The notes under the pieces were generated by a model, which had not been told where the DNA came from, did no database searches, and saw only the letters and a list, made by a program, of their open reading frames with translations. Below, piece after piece: positions 7,447 through 16,114 of a stretch of DNA of 61,102 bases. The DNA is from Chlamydiales bacterium (GTDB lineage Bacteria; Chlamydiota; Chlamydiia; Chlamydiales; JAAKFR01): assembly GCA_022601445.1 (NCBI GenBank), contig JAJACP010000011.1, positions 1 through 61,102 of the forward strand, written 5' to 3'. Numbering within the stretch: the first letter of the stretch is position 1; every line of letters begins with the position of its first letter. Both the position numbers and the translations under genes were made by a program.

Positions 7447-8948
7447 TAAAAACCTATCTGATTAAATACTTCAGGTAGAGCCTCTATAAGGTCCGACGCT
7501 ACTATGGAGTAGGAGGTGAGCTCCTCAGCCGCACGCTCTCCTGCCAAAGCGTGCATCTGCACGCCTAAAATCGCTGCTTTCAGCGGATCGCCTACCTGAG
7601 ATAAAAATGCCGCTACGATTCCGGTTAAGACATCCCCACTTCCTGCTGTTGCCATCCCTGGATCCCCGTGAGCGCAGAGATGAGGTACAAGACCGGGATG
7701 CAAGACAAATGTAGGTGCTCCTTTTAAGACGAGGGTCACTTGGTGAGAGTCGACATACTCTTGGCTTTTTTGCAAAAGCTCAAGAAAAGAGAGTGTTCCC
7801 TCTACCTTAAGCAACCGCTTCATCTCTCCATGATGAGGCGTTAATATGGCTTCCTTGGGCAGCGAGAGTCCGTGATGCGCAATCAAAGTGAGCGCATCGG
7901 CATCAATCACACAAGGACAATCGACAGCTGGCAACACTTTTTTTAACAGTTTAAGAGCCGCATGGGAAGTTCCGATTCCAGGACCAATAAATAGGGCCGA
8001 GGCGCGCTTAAAACTCTCCAACACAGCAGAGGCATCTCCCTCCTTAAATCCCTGGCGGATCACCTCATAAGGGGCAAAGGCCAGCTCGCTTTCCATTCCA
8101 ACGGGGTGAAGGAGTCGTACAATGCCCGCACCGGCTCGCAGAGCGGAAAAGCTAGATAGAGTGGGCGCTCCCGGCATTCCAGGAGACCCTCCTAGTCCCA
8201 CAACGTACCCCGCTTGGTACTTGTGCCGATTGCGGACAAGCGGAGGAAAAAAGGCGCGCATCATCGGTGCGTCAATCAGGGTAAAGTCAGCGTCCGCTTG
8301 ATCGATGCGCTCGGTTCCTAAACCAAAGTCATAGATCGAGACCTTTCCCACATAATTCCACGCTTCACCGATAAAGCACCCTGTCTTCGGAAGCCCCAAA
8401 AAAAGGGTTTCAACCGCATCAATAGCCACACCACCAATAGAGCCGGTGGTACCATCAATCCCAGAGGGAATGTCGATCGCAATAATCGGGATTCCCGATC
8501 CATTGGCACTCTCGATCGCCTTTCGATACAAGCCGGTCACCTCGCCGTGAAAGCCGGTTCCGAGAATGCCATCTAATAAAACTTCTGATTCGGAAAAGCA
8601 AAGAGGGGAGCTTTCTTGAACATACTCAATCAATCCTCCTGCATCGATAAAGCGCTTACTTTGCAATTGGCACAAGGGAGAACTTTTCTCATAGGGGGCA
8701 AAAGAGAGAGCGTGAACATGAAAGCCCCCTTCAAGAAGGATCGTGCCAGCTACATAAGCGTCACCTGCGTTATTGCCCGAGCCGCATAATAAAGTGATAT
8801 TTGGCTTTAGGTGATAGCGCCCAATAAAGCTCTGAACGTGACCCGCAACACCTGCTCCTGCTGAGTTCATGAACTCTTCTTCAGAGGCTCCCTGGCTGTA
8901 GGCGAGCTGCTCGATGCGGGCCATCTCACGCGCTTTGACAACTTTCAT
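7446..8948 (-). CDS. nnr: Bifunctional NAD(P)H-hydrate epimerase / ADP-dependent dehydratase
   Basis: This enzyme repairs hydrated NAD(P)H: the N-terminal YjeF domain epimerises the R form and the C-terminal ribokinase-like domain dehydrates the S form. Over 500 residues the epimerase part (about 1-215) shows LLCGSGNNAGDAYV and IAIDIPSGIDGTTG. The dehydratase part (about 230-500) shows GPGIGTSHAA, DADAL and GDPGMATAGSGDVLTGI with the phosphate-binding glycines. The ATG at 8948 was preferred to the upstream in-frame start at 8972 because it forms an ATGA overlap with the preceding gene. This is a housekeeping function. Confidence 0.93.
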   Translation of the reverse strand: MKVVKAREMARIEQLAYSQGASEEEFMNSAGAGVAGHVQSFIGRYHLKPNITLLCGSGNNAGDAYVAGTILLEGGFHVHALSFAPYEKSSPLCQLQSKRFIDAGGLIEYVQESSPLCFSESEVLLDGILGTGFHGEVTGLYRKAIESANGSGIPIIAIDIPSGIDGTTGSIGGVAIDAVETLFLGLPKTGCFIGEAWNYVGKVSIYDFGLGTERIDQADADFTLIDAPMMRAFFPPLVRNRHKYQAGYVVGLGGSPGMPGAPTLSSFSALRAGAGIVRLLHPVGMESELAFAPYEVIRQGFKEGDASAVLESFKRASALFIGPGIGTSHAALKLLKKVLPAVDCPCVIDADALTLIAHHGLSLPKEAILTPHHGEMKRLLKVEGTLSFLELLQKSQEYVDSHQVTLVLKGAPTFVLHPGLVPHLCAHGDPGMATAGSGDVLTGIVAAFLSQVGDPLKAAILGVQMHALAGERAAEELTSYSIVASDLIEALPEVFNQIGF

Positions 8949-9442
8949 GCTCTTCCTTCCATTTCGTACCAAAAACCCTCCACAGTGAAGATGTCCATCG
9001 ATTCGGTATAATCCACAATCCCCAGCCTTTCAAAAGCGCGACGCGTGACGTGCTTCATCAAAAACGCGTGCGCTTTGTAGGCGCCAGGAGGGTAGATCAC
9101 ACCAACGGTATCCACGCCCAAACCGAGCATTGCTTCTCCAGAAATCAACAAGCCAATCAGAAGGCGCACCTTTCTTTGTGTGAGTTTCTCTTCATCTATA
9201 GATTGGATATGCCCTAAAAGGTAGTGGAGAGCAAGAGCTATGTTAGCAAAAATGGAGCCGACAACCACCACAGCTTTAAATGCGACGTATAAAACATGCT
9301 CCGCCATGCCGGTTACGTAGGCAAAGGCGCGCTTTTGAGTACTTTCAGCTCGCTCCCAATTGGGTGAAAGGTGGGAGGCGTGATTGGTTAAAGCCAAGCC
9401 AAAAATAAACGTGTCAAATCTATCTACTAATGCCGAGCTCAT
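8945..9442 (-). CDS. Conserved hypothetical protein between mreC and nnr
   Basis: I do not recognise this 165-residue protein. It begins MSSALVDRFDTFIFGL, has a hydrophobic stretch at about residues 45-72 (HVLYVAFKAVVVVGSIFANIALALHYL), and ends in a soluble segment with TRRAFERLGIVDYTESMD. The start is uncertain: in-frame ATGs at 9472 and 9493 would lengthen it by 10 or 17 residues and deepen the overlap with mreC. It is coupled to nnr by an ATGA overlap and lies in the same minus-strand block as aspC and mreC. Confidence 0.6.
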   Translation of the reverse strand: MSSALVDRFDTFIFGLALTNHASHLSPNWERAESTQKRAFAYVTGMAEHVLYVAFKAVVVVGSIFANIALALHYLLGHIQSIDEEKLTQRKVRLLIGLLISGEAMLGLGVDTVGVIYPPGAYKAHAFLMKHVTRRAFERLGIVDYTESMDIFTVEGFWYEMEGRA

Positions 9443-10427
9443 AGACCTGATTGGGTTGATCTTCACCATCATATCCAACGGGAGGAATGACAAAAAGAGT
9501 TTGTATGGAATCTAAATTTTCTACAACAGGGATCGCTTCAATTTCATAAGTATACCCTCCTTCGCGTAGAGGAAAAACTTTCGTCACTTCAGCCACGGAG
9601 AGTCCAGGCGGAAAGACTCCATCCATTCCAGTTGTCACCAGTACATCATTCTTTTGAATCAGTGGTTGACTCTCTACCAACTCTTGTGTCGGACCTAATT
9701 CATCGGGGAAATCGTAGTTAAAGCCAATGCCACGCAACGTATGATTTGAGCTCCGCCAAAGAGGCGTTCCTGCACCCTGTAAAATCCCTTTAGCTAAATA
9801 CCAACTCTCCCCCTCATTAGATAGCCGCTCCTTAAATACAGACAACGTGCGCCTTAATGCACCCTGCTCCTCTTTAGAAAGGGGAAGATCGTCGCGGGCG
9901 CTCAGATGGCGTAAAACAGGGGAGATATAGTCGACCAAAACTCTATTTTGCATAGATCCACGAACAGCGCGTACAGCCGGCTTCAATCCCACATCAGTGA
10001 TGAGACGCACACGAGACTGCTTCTTGCCCACATAATCGATGACCCCCACCAGAGAATGATCGACAATAACAGGGCTATTTTTTTGAATGCAGGCATCTGT
10101 CAGTGCACCGACATTAATCCAAACCGAGCTAGACCAACTACCCGGATCGCGATAGATGACACGCGCAGGGATGGCTTTACTCGCGACGAGGACTTCATGA
10201 TCAAAAAGAGCGCGCAGCTGGTCGATCTCAATTCGCAGCAGGTGATTTTCTGCTTTTAAACGCTCATAATCAAAACCTTTTGAATGACTATTGGCTGCTT
10301 TAAAGGTAGGGGAAAAAAAGGCAAAAAGTTTCCCTCGCAGGGAACGAGTTAACAGAGGAGGCAAGCTCAAGAGGAGAAAAAGAGCGCCTAACAGAAGAAG
10401 ATATTTTTTGTACGGATATCTACGCAT
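9420..10427 (-). CDS. mreC: Rod shape-determining protein MreC
   Basis: MreC is a periplasmic partner of MreB/MreD that organises septal or lateral peptidoglycan synthesis; chlamydiae use MreB in place of FtsZ for division. The 335-residue product has an N-terminal membrane anchor at about 9-28 (YLLLLGALFLLLSLPPLL). A coiled-coil stretch follows at about 52-75 (YERLKAENHLLRIEIDQLRAL), then beta domains with ARVIYRDPGSWSSSVWIN and VVDHSLVGVID-like strands. Its start overlaps the aspC stop by 8 bp. The mreC-aspC pairing is, as I recall, also seen in Chlamydia (CT638-CT637). Confidence 0.85.
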   Translation of the reverse strand: MRRYPYKKYLLLLGALFLLLSLPPLLTRSLRGKLFAFFSPTFKAANSHSKGFDYERLKAENHLLRIEIDQLRALFDHEVLVASKAIPARVIYRDPGSWSSSVWINVGALTDACIQKNSPVIVDHSLVGVIDYVGKKQSRVRLITDVGLKPAVRAVRGSMQNRVLVDYISPVLRHLSARDDLPLSKEEQGALRRTLSVFKERLSNEGESWYLAKGILQGAGTPLWRSSNHTLRGIGFNYDFPDELGPTQELVESQPLIQKNDVLVTTGMDGVFPPGLSVAEVTKVFPLREGGYTYEIEAIPVVENLDSIQTLFVIPPVGYDGEDQPNQVYELGISR

Positions 10428-11601
10428 AAGCGGTCACGGCAAGAATCGCTTCTGCCACATATGACACATTTTGTTGATTCAATCCAGCTACATTAATACG
10501 CCCATCCGGCGGAAGATAAATCCCATAGTCGGCAATTAAACGCTCCACTTGCCCTGAGCTCAATCCCGTGTAGGAAAACATCCCCAATTGTGCTCCCAAG
10601 CACGCAAACCGGTCCGTCTGAGCGGCTAAAACAGAGACCAGAGTGCTGCGCATTTCACTGATGCGCGTATACATCCCCTTCAACTCGTTTTGCCACATTT
10701 TTTTGAGAGACGCATCTTCAAGAATGAGAGCGACAAGCTTGGCACCATGACAGGGAGGATTTGAATAAAGCCCTCGAATCACCATTTTAAGGCGTGATCC
10801 GATCCGATTGGCCTCTTTTTCAGAGGCGCACGCGATATACAAGGCGCCTGTACGCTCTGCATAGAGGCCAAAATTTTTCGAATGCGAGACAGCCACCGTG
10901 CATTGCAGACCTGCCTCTACAAAAAGACGGACAGCAGCAGCATCTTTTTCGAGATCTCCTCCAAAACCTTGGTAAGCAAAATCAAAAAAAGGAAAGAGCT
11001 GGCGCGCCTGCATCCGCTCACAAAGCGCACTCCACTGCTCAAAGGAAGGATCAAAACCCGTTGGATTGTGGCAACATCCCTGCAGAAGGACAAGACTGCG
11101 TGCCGGCATCTGGTTTAAAGAGTCGTAAAACCCTTCAAAATCAAAAGCACGCCTCTCAAAATTATAGTAGGGATAGGTCTCCACTTGCAACCCGGCATCG
11201 GCAAAGATACGTCTATGGTTAGCCCACGTCGGATCTGAAATGTAGATCCGCTCACAGCCGTGGAGGTGCATAAATGCGCTTCCCACCCTTAATGCCGCCG
11301 TTCCCCCAACCGTTTGGGCGCCATAGATCTGTTTATTTGGAGCGCCGAACACCAACTGCTTGGTCGCCTCAACATAACCTGGATGCCCATCTATTGGAAG
11401 ATAGTCTTTACTCGTTTCGTTTTTAAACAATTGACTTTCAGCTTGTTTCACCGCTTGTAAGATGAGCGGTTTTAGATCGGCCGTCTTGTAGACTCCAGCA
11501 CCTAAATTCACCTTAGATTCTCGCTTATCAGCAGAGAAGGCAGCATTGAGGCCAAAAATCAAATCGGGAGGGGCTTGTTCAACCGTTTCAAAAAAGTCCA
11601 T
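10420..11601 (-). CDS. aspC: Aspartate/aromatic amino acid aminotransferase
   Basis: This is a PLP-dependent class I aminotransferase of 393 residues that interconverts aspartate or aromatic amino acids and their 2-oxo acids. The PLP lysine is in AVSHSKNFGLYAERTGAL, and the cofactor and substrate regions GCCHNPTGFDP and DFAYQGFGGDLEKD are intact. VNLGAGVYKTADLKP at the N terminus is typical of the AspC/TyrB group. Substrate preference (aspC versus tyrB) cannot be settled from sequence. It is the first gene of the minus-strand block that continues into mreC. Confidence 0.93.
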   Translation of the reverse strand: MDFFETVEQAPPDLIFGLNAAFSADKRESKVNLGAGVYKTADLKPLILQAVKQAESQLFKNETSKDYLPIDGHPGYVEATKQLVFGAPNKQIYGAQTVGGTAALRVGSAFMHLHGCERIYISDPTWANHRRIFADAGLQVETYPYYNFERRAFDFEGFYDSLNQMPARSLVLLQGCCHNPTGFDPSFEQWSALCERMQARQLFPFFDFAYQGFGGDLEKDAAAVRLFVEAGLQCTVAVSHSKNFGLYAERTGALYIACASEKEANRIGSRLKMVIRGLYSNPPCHGAKLVALILEDASLKKMWQNELKGMYTRISEMRSTLVSVLAAQTDRFACLGAQLGMFSYTGLSSGQVERLIADYGIYLPPDGRINVAGLNQQNVSYVAEAILAVTAYA

Positions 11602-11678
11602 AGTGGAGAAAGGTTAGCACGATTCTTTGTTCTTCTCAAGAAAAGGAGGGATTGATAGACTTCCTCTTCCCGGTTTAG

Positions 11679-11751
11679 GGGGCGTTAGCTCAATTGGTAG
11701 AGCGCAACAATGGCATTGTTGAGGTCATCGGTTCGATTCCGTTACGCTCCA
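11679..11751 (+). tRNA. tRNA-Ala (GGC)
   Basis: The acceptor stem GGGGCGT/ACGCTCC has one G-T pair. The D arm is GCTC-AATTGGTA-GAGC. The anticodon arm CAACA-ATGGCAT-TGTTG gives anticodon GGC, and the T arm contains GGTTCGATTCC. The length is 73 nt with discriminator A at 11751, and CCA is not encoded. It sits between aspC and the acquired-looking ABC/AbiE region. Confidence 0.93.
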
Positions 11752-11772
11752 AAAAAACTTTCTCCCTCTTTT

Positions 11773-13575
11773 TTAGTGTAAAGCGACTGACTCTAGATTA
11801 TTACTAACTAAGTAGCTTTCTGCCTGCAGGGAAAATAGTTGAGCATACTCTCCCCCCAAAGCCATCAAATGGCTATGTTTTCCCTCTTCCACAAGCTCTC
11901 CATTCTTAAACACTAGTAGTCTATCAGCCATTTTCACCGAGCCTAATCTATGTGTGATGAGTATCACCGTTTTCCCTTCTGAATTCTGAGAAAAACGTTG
12001 AAAAACCTCATATTCGCTCCGAGGATCTAAAGCAGCGGTCGGTTCATCAAGTATAAGAATGTTTGCATCTCTCAAAAAGGCTCGGGACATTGCCAGCTTT
12101 TGCCATTCACCACCAGAAAGCGTTGTTCCTCCAAATTCTTTTCCAAGCTTTGAGTCAAAACCATTTGGTAACTTGTTTATGACAGAATGTAATCCACCTT
12201 TTTTGGAAGCCTCTGCAATTTCATCATGCTCGGCAAACAAATCACTGAGAGAAATATTCTCCTTTACAGACAGCTGATACTGCCCAAAATCCTGGAAAAC
12301 ACCGCTTAGACTCTTTCTCCAGGCTTCAATATCTAACTCTTTGATATCGACTCCATCTACAGTAATCCTCCCCTCAGACGGATCATAAAATCTTGCTAAC
12401 AGCTTTACGATCGTTGATTTTCCAGCTCCATTTTCACCAACAATAGCCACTCTCTCTTCCGATTTAATTGAAAAAGTAACATTTCTTAAAGCCACTCTTC
12501 CATCAGGATATTTAAAAGAAACATTTTCAAAATCAATTTGTTTACTAGACAAATGTTCAGAGGGATTTAAAGGATCTAAACTTTGATAAAGACCACACAA
12601 ATTTTGTTTTAAAAAAGTTTTGAATTTTTCAAAAAACAAAAGGGTTGGCTTCAACATCCCAATATTTGCAATACATCCGGACAATTGGAGCTGAGTCATG
12701 ACTAGGGCCTGGACTGTCATCACTAAACTTCCAACGCTCACAACTCCACTTTTTGCCTTGATAACAACAAAGACAAATATAGCAATGTTGCTCGCCACCG
12801 TCACAAGGGAGAGAGAAATACATATAAGCGATTTTTTCCACCTCTCTTGACCTAAAGACTTGTGATAAGTACTTGCAAGACGCTTGTACTGTTCGGTTAA
12901 AAATTTTCCAAATCCGAAAAAACGGATTTCCTTTGATGCCCTATCATCCATGGTTAGAGAAGAAAACCAGTTCATCCGGCGTGATTCAGGGCTTCTAAAT
13001 AGCATCTGATCCCAAGATTCTTTTTCAAACCACCACGAAGAGACCGCATGTGGGATCGCGGCTAACAAGACCCCAACAGGAACCCACCATCCCATTGTTA
13101 CAAGAATAATCAAGATAGAGGATAGCGTTATAAAATCTCTTAAAAACCCTGTGAGAATATACACAAAGTTTAGCGGCCTTCTACCTGACTCTTCTCTCAG
13201 GAATTGAATTTCATCATAAAGAGCGGTCTCTTCAAAAGGCTTAATGCCCTGAATAGAATTCGCTTTTTCCATCAACAGAATGTTGCAATGCGCTATAATC
13301 TTTTCGTTCAACTGAATTCTAATTACAGATATGAAAGGACCAATAGATACATCTACAAGTAATATGGATCCCCAAATACAAACAAGAACAATTAGACTTT
13401 CAGAAGAGTTACTTATTCCTGGGCTAATCCAATCGACTACTTCCCGTATAACGAACAGAGAGGCTGCAGGTAAAATACCTTGAAGCAAAATGAGCATGAA
13501 TAAAGCAATCCCTTCAACGGGCGCCGTTTTGAAGAGTTGCGCTAGTGCCCATGCAATCGAATCTTGCCTGCTCAT
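11773..13575 (-). CDS. ABC transporter, fused permease and ATPase (exporter type)
   Basis: The 600-residue half-transporter has an N-terminal six-helix membrane domain (about 1-325) and a C-terminal nucleotide-binding domain. Walker A is GENGAGKST (380-388), the signature is LSGGEWQKLAMSRA (from 486), and Walker B is ILILDEP (506-512), so the ATPase is intact. The membrane domain resembles MsbA/peptide-exporter types, but the substrate is unknown. The region is more AT-rich than its surroundings. The 5' end overlaps a truncated AbiEii-like toxin gene by 62 bp, and a tRNA gene lies just downstream, which together suggest horizontal acquisition. No peptidase domain or precursor gene is adjacent. 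Confidence 0.85.
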   Translation of the reverse strand: MSRQDSIAWALAQLFKTAPVEGIALFMLILLQGILPAASLFVIREVVDWISPGISNSSESLIVLVCIWGSILLVDVSIGPFISVIRIQLNEKIIAHCNILLMEKANSIQGIKPFEETALYDEIQFLREESGRRPLNFVYILTGFLRDFITLSSILIILVTMGWWVPVGVLLAAIPHAVSSWWFEKESWDQMLFRSPESRRMNWFSSLTMDDRASKEIRFFGFGKFLTEQYKRLASTYHKSLGQERWKKSLICISLSLVTVASNIAIFVFVVIKAKSGVVSVGSLVMTVQALVMTQLQLSGCIANIGMLKPTLLFFEKFKTFLKQNLCGLYQSLDPLNPSEHLSSKQIDFENVSFKYPDGRVALRNVTFSIKSEERVAIVGENGAGKSTIVKLLARFYDPSEGRITVDGVDIKELDIEAWRKSLSGVFQDFGQYQLSVKENISLSDLFAEHDEIAEASKKGGLHSVINKLPNGFDSKLGKEFGGTTLSGGEWQKLAMSRAFLRDANILILDEPTAALDPRSEYEVFQRFSQNSEGKTVILITHRLGSVKMADRLLVFKNGELVEEGKHSHLMALGGEYAQLFSLQAESYLVSNNLESVALH

Positions 13576-13963
13576 TTTTTTCTAATGCTCCTAACGTCGA
13601 TTCTTCTAACATCGGCATAATCTGAGTTTGAACAGCGATTTCACATACTTTTTCAGCTCTTCCCCGCCATTTGTCAGCTTGACTGCAATTTGCAGAGGTT
13701 TCAGGAAGTCCAAGAAAGGTAGGCGACAGCGAGAGATCGATATCTTCAGAAAACCGATTGATTGTGCTAAATATTTTTGATAAGGAAGTACCTCCTTTGA
13801 ATACAAGACTGCTTGCGAACTCCGAATCGAATAGAATACTAAGTAACCAACACACAAAAAAATCTTTCTCCACAAGTACAGGAGATATATTCCTCTGCAT
13901 GGCAGCTTGTTCAATGTACAGGCGTCGTTCGGTAGAAGGTAATTTTAAAAAGTCAATTTTCAC
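13514..13963 (-). pseudogene. AbiEii-like nucleotidyltransferase toxin, C-terminally truncated
   Basis: The first 110 residues match the AbiEii/AbiGii toxin family: VEKDFFVCWLLSILF, then LVFKGGTSLSKIF with the nucleotidyltransferase GG(S/T)S-type motif, and RFSEDIDLSL with the two metal-binding aspartates (75 and 77). Family members are usually well over 200 residues; this frame stops at 149. Its last 20 or so residues (ARFDCMGTSATLQNGAR) are read out of frame from the start of the ABC transporter gene, so the C-terminal half has been replaced. It begins with GTG directly after the antitoxin stop, behind a GAGGAGG ribosome binding site, as expected for an AbiE-type bicistron. Probably non-functional. 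Confidence 0.7.
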
Positions 13964-14587
13964 TTAAGCCTCCTCAGCTAACTCCCTGAAAACGGAGTGC
14001 ATCCACTCTGGTGCAAATCGAATATCCTTAAGCAATTCTTTTCGTACACTAAGCGGAATAGTCCGCTTTAAATGTTCAATTCGTTCCGGAGTGATATTTT
14101 CTTTACCTAGTTCACGGAGCGCTTGAACTAAAAGCCCACTGAGACGTCCTGCCATCGCCATATTTTTAGGAGTCGTTCGTCGCAGTTGAATGGTCGTCGC
14201 ACCTATTTTTACTGTTCGACTTGGCCCGTCAGTCAGAAACACAACCTTAGCAGGAACTTGTTCAGATAGCCCTAGGATATTTGCTGCATAAGCTCCCGCT
14301 GGTTGAATACGTGTGCAATCTCTGCCAACTAAAGCTGCTGCTATCTTTTCTACAGAGGGGTGGAGTGTTCCAAGCTTGGGGTGTTTTTTAGGAAAGTCAT
14401 ATATTCCTCGTGCCAGGCGGCGAATGGTTCCGTTTTGAACAAGTCGGTGAAGAACAACGTCTACTGCTTGTCGACTACCAAAGCTCAAAAAGTCTGTTGG
14501 AACAAATACAGCGCCATGCCCAAAGGCAATTATCGCATTAAGTATACTCTGATCAATACTATTCGGCTTTTTTTGATTGCTCCTCAT
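13964..14587 (-). CDS. AbiEi/DUF6088-type antitoxin and transcriptional repressor
   Basis: The 207-residue protein has an N-terminal winged-helix domain (FVPTDFLSFGSRQAVDVVLH, VQNGTIRRLARGIYDFP) and a C-terminal domain with GRDCTRIQPAGAYAANILGL and VFLTDGPSRTVKIGATTIQL. This layout is characteristic of AbiEi-type antitoxins, which repress their own operon and counteract the partner nucleotidyltransferase (type IV systems). The partner toxin gene starts immediately after its stop but is truncated. A perfect inverted repeat begins exactly at the start codon (14587-14616). No Shine-Dalgarno sequence precedes the ATG; an AGGAG occurs inside codons 2-3. Confidence 0.75.
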   Translation of the reverse strand: MRSNQKKPNSIDQSILNAIIAFGHGAVFVPTDFLSFGSRQAVDVVLHRLVQNGTIRRLARGIYDFPKKHPKLGTLHPSVEKIAAALVGRDCTRIQPAGAYAANILGLSEQVPAKVVFLTDGPSRTVKIGATTIQLRRTTPKNMAMAGRLSGLLVQALRELGKENITPERIEHLKRTIPLSVRKELLKDIRFAPEWMHSVFRELAEEA

Positions 14588-14616
14588 GTAAGAAATAATG
14601 ACATGTTTTTCTTACA
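14587..14616. promoter_or_regulatory. Inverted repeat at the antitoxin start, probable autorepressor operator
   Basis: TGTAAGAAA at 14587-14595 and TTTCTTACA at 14608-14616 form a perfect 9-bp inverted repeat with a 12-bp spacer. It touches the first base of the antitoxin start codon. AbiEi proteins are known to bind inverted repeats in their promoters, so binding here would repress the operon. The assignment is inferred from position and symmetry. Confidence 0.5.
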
Positions 14617-14793
14617 AATGCAAGCAGTAATAAAAAACTCTTCCTATCTTAAATTCTTAAATACGTCTTAACAAATTCATAATCAATTTGTTGAGAGCAT
14701 TTCATATTTTTCAATGCTCCCACTATACATCAGATCGTTGGTTCTATTAGGTTGTGGAATAAACGCGCAGAAGTTTTCGGGATCGAGAAGCCT
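14617..14793. other. Intergenic gap between antitoxin and arsR
   Basis: This AT-rich stretch must contain the antitoxin promoter. I see no convincing -35/-10 pair, no RNA gene and no coding frame in it. Confidence 0.4.
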
Positions 14794-15126
14794 TTAGCAA
14801 GGTCTTAGCTTGCTGCTGAGAGGCTTGAGGTCCGCGCGGAACGGCTCGATTCCCCTTAAACTCTCCAGTCCCTCGTGTAACAATTTACCCATCCATTTCG
14901 GTAAATCCGGATTCAGACGATAATACACCCACTGCCCACGCCGCTCATCCAAAACAAGACCCGATTTGCGCAAATGCGCCAAATGACGCGATACCTTCGG
15001 CTGTATAATTCCAAGAATCTGAGTAAATTCACAAACGCAAACCTCCCCCTTCTTGTGCAACAGTACCAAACAACGCAAACGGGTCTCGTCAGACAAAAGA
15101 GCAAAAAACTCTTGCGGTAAGATCAT
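14794..15126 (-). CDS. arsR: ArsR-family metalloid-responsive repressor
   Basis: The 110-residue protein is a winged-helix ArsR/SmtB regulator. The metal-sensing motif is GEVCVCEF with Cys30 and Cys32, equivalent to the ELCVCDL motif of arsenite sensors. The recognition helix region is QPKVSRHLAHLRKSGLV, followed by the wing DERRGQWVYYRLN. Its ATG starts directly after the arsM stop (TAGATG), so it is the second gene of an arsM-arsR operon. It probably controls its own operon through the palindrome at 15995-16012. It should release DNA on binding As(III) or Sb(III). Confidence 0.88.
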   Translation of the reverse strand: MILPQEFFALLSDETRLRCLVLLHKKGEVCVCEFTQILGIIQPKVSRHLAHLRKSGLVLDERRGQWVYYRLNPDLPKWMGKLLHEGLESLRGIEPFRADLKPLSSKLRPC

Positions 15127-15975
15127 CTATCTCTTCTTGGTAGCACGTATTTTAGCCGAAACGACATACTCCTCCGCTCCAGCACCTGGCACCCAATCTT
15201 TAATAAACATCCGACTGTTTTCCTGAGGTTCAATCTCAATGTCCTTAAAGCCCGCTTGAACTAACAAGCTCCTCAACTCCTCAATCGGAAGAGCACCTGA
15301 AATACAATTACAGTAAAGCTCTTTGTTATTCAACATCTCTTCTGGTAAAGGACGATTGGCCACAATGTCAGAAAACGCAATCCGCCCCCCCTTCTTCAAA
15401 ACACGGAACGACTCTTTTAGTACCTGACCCTTGTCGGTCGATAAATTGACCACACAATTGGAAATGATTACATCCACCGAACGATCAGGCAAAGGAAGAT
15501 GCTCAATCTCACCCAACAAAAACTCCACATTTTTGTAGCCTCCGATTTCCGCATTCTCCCGCGCCTTACTCAACATCTCAGGTGTCATGTCCACACCAAA
15601 AACCTTTCCCTTAGGCCCCACTTTTTTTGCTGCCAAAAACGCGTCAAATCCGCCGCCCGCACCTAAATCTAAGACTGTCTCGCCCGGCTTTAAAGAAGCA
15701 ATGGCTTGAGGATTTCCACATCCCAGCCCCATGTTAGCGCCCTCAGGGACACTCTCTAAATCCTCCTTAGAATAGCCCAGCTCTAAGGAATAATCGGCAT
15801 CAGGCTTGGCCGAAACGCCACAACAACTGCGCCCATTTCCACAACTCTGACTCTCATTATCTGCCTCTGCAACACGGCCATATGCTCCGCGTACATCCTC
15901 TTTGACCTCCTCATTACGACTCACAGTCACATACTGCACATGCTCCACACGGGGTGGTTCATAATAGTAATCCAT
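15127..15975 (-). CDS. arsM: Arsenite S-adenosylmethionine methyltransferase ArsM
   Basis: This enzyme methylates As(III) with SAM, giving methylated and often volatile arsenicals. The 282-residue protein has the SAM motif VLDLGAGGGFDAFLA (102-116). The cysteines expected to bind arsenic are present: an N-terminal cluster (Cys45, Cys51/52 in SCCG), Cys174 in SNCVVNL and Cys224 in YCNCISGAL. The ATG at 15975 has AAGGAG six to seven bases upstream; the codon before it is GTG. It shares an operon with arsR, and no arsenite efflux gene (arsB/acr3) is adjacent. Arsenic methylation genes are not usual in chlamydiae, so transfer is likely. Confidence 0.92.
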   Translation of the reverse strand: MDYYYEPPRVEHVQYVTVSRNEEVKEDVRGAYGRVAEADNESQSCGNGRSCCGVSAKPDADYSLELGYSKEDLESVPEGANMGLGCGNPQAIASLKPGETVLDLGAGGGFDAFLAAKKVGPKGKVFGVDMTPEMLSKARENAEIGGYKNVEFLLGEIEHLPLPDRSVDVIISNCVVNLSTDKGQVLKESFRVLKKGGRIAFSDIVANRPLPEEMLNNKELYCNCISGALPIEELRSLLVQAGFKDIEIEPQENSRMFIKDWVPGAGAEEYVVSAKIRATKKR

Positions 15976-15992
15976 CACACTCTCCTTATTTG

Positions 15993-16020
15993 GTTATACG
16001 GATATCCATATATATAACAA
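15993..16020 (-). promoter_or_regulatory. arsMR promoter with embedded ArsR-type operator
   Basis: On the minus strand, TTGTTA (16020-16015) and TATAAC (15998-15993) are spaced 16 bp apart. The interval 15995-16012 is an 18-bp palindrome centred on GATATC (TATACGGATATCCATATA) with a single mismatched pair. A repressor bound there would cover the spacer and the -10 box. The assignment is by position and symmetry. Confidence 0.6.
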
Positions 16021-16114
16021 AAACACAGCCCACCTGTCAAGATCTAGTTAAAAAAAAGATTATATTAATATATCTGGTCTATTTTTTCCTCCCTGTATTT
16101 TTTCTTTTATTAAA

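Noticed and set aside
11679-14587. tRNA-Ala as an integration site of a genomic island covering the ABC/AbiE genes
   Set aside because: No repeat of the tRNA 3' end and no integrase gene was found nearby, so the idea rests only on position and AT content.
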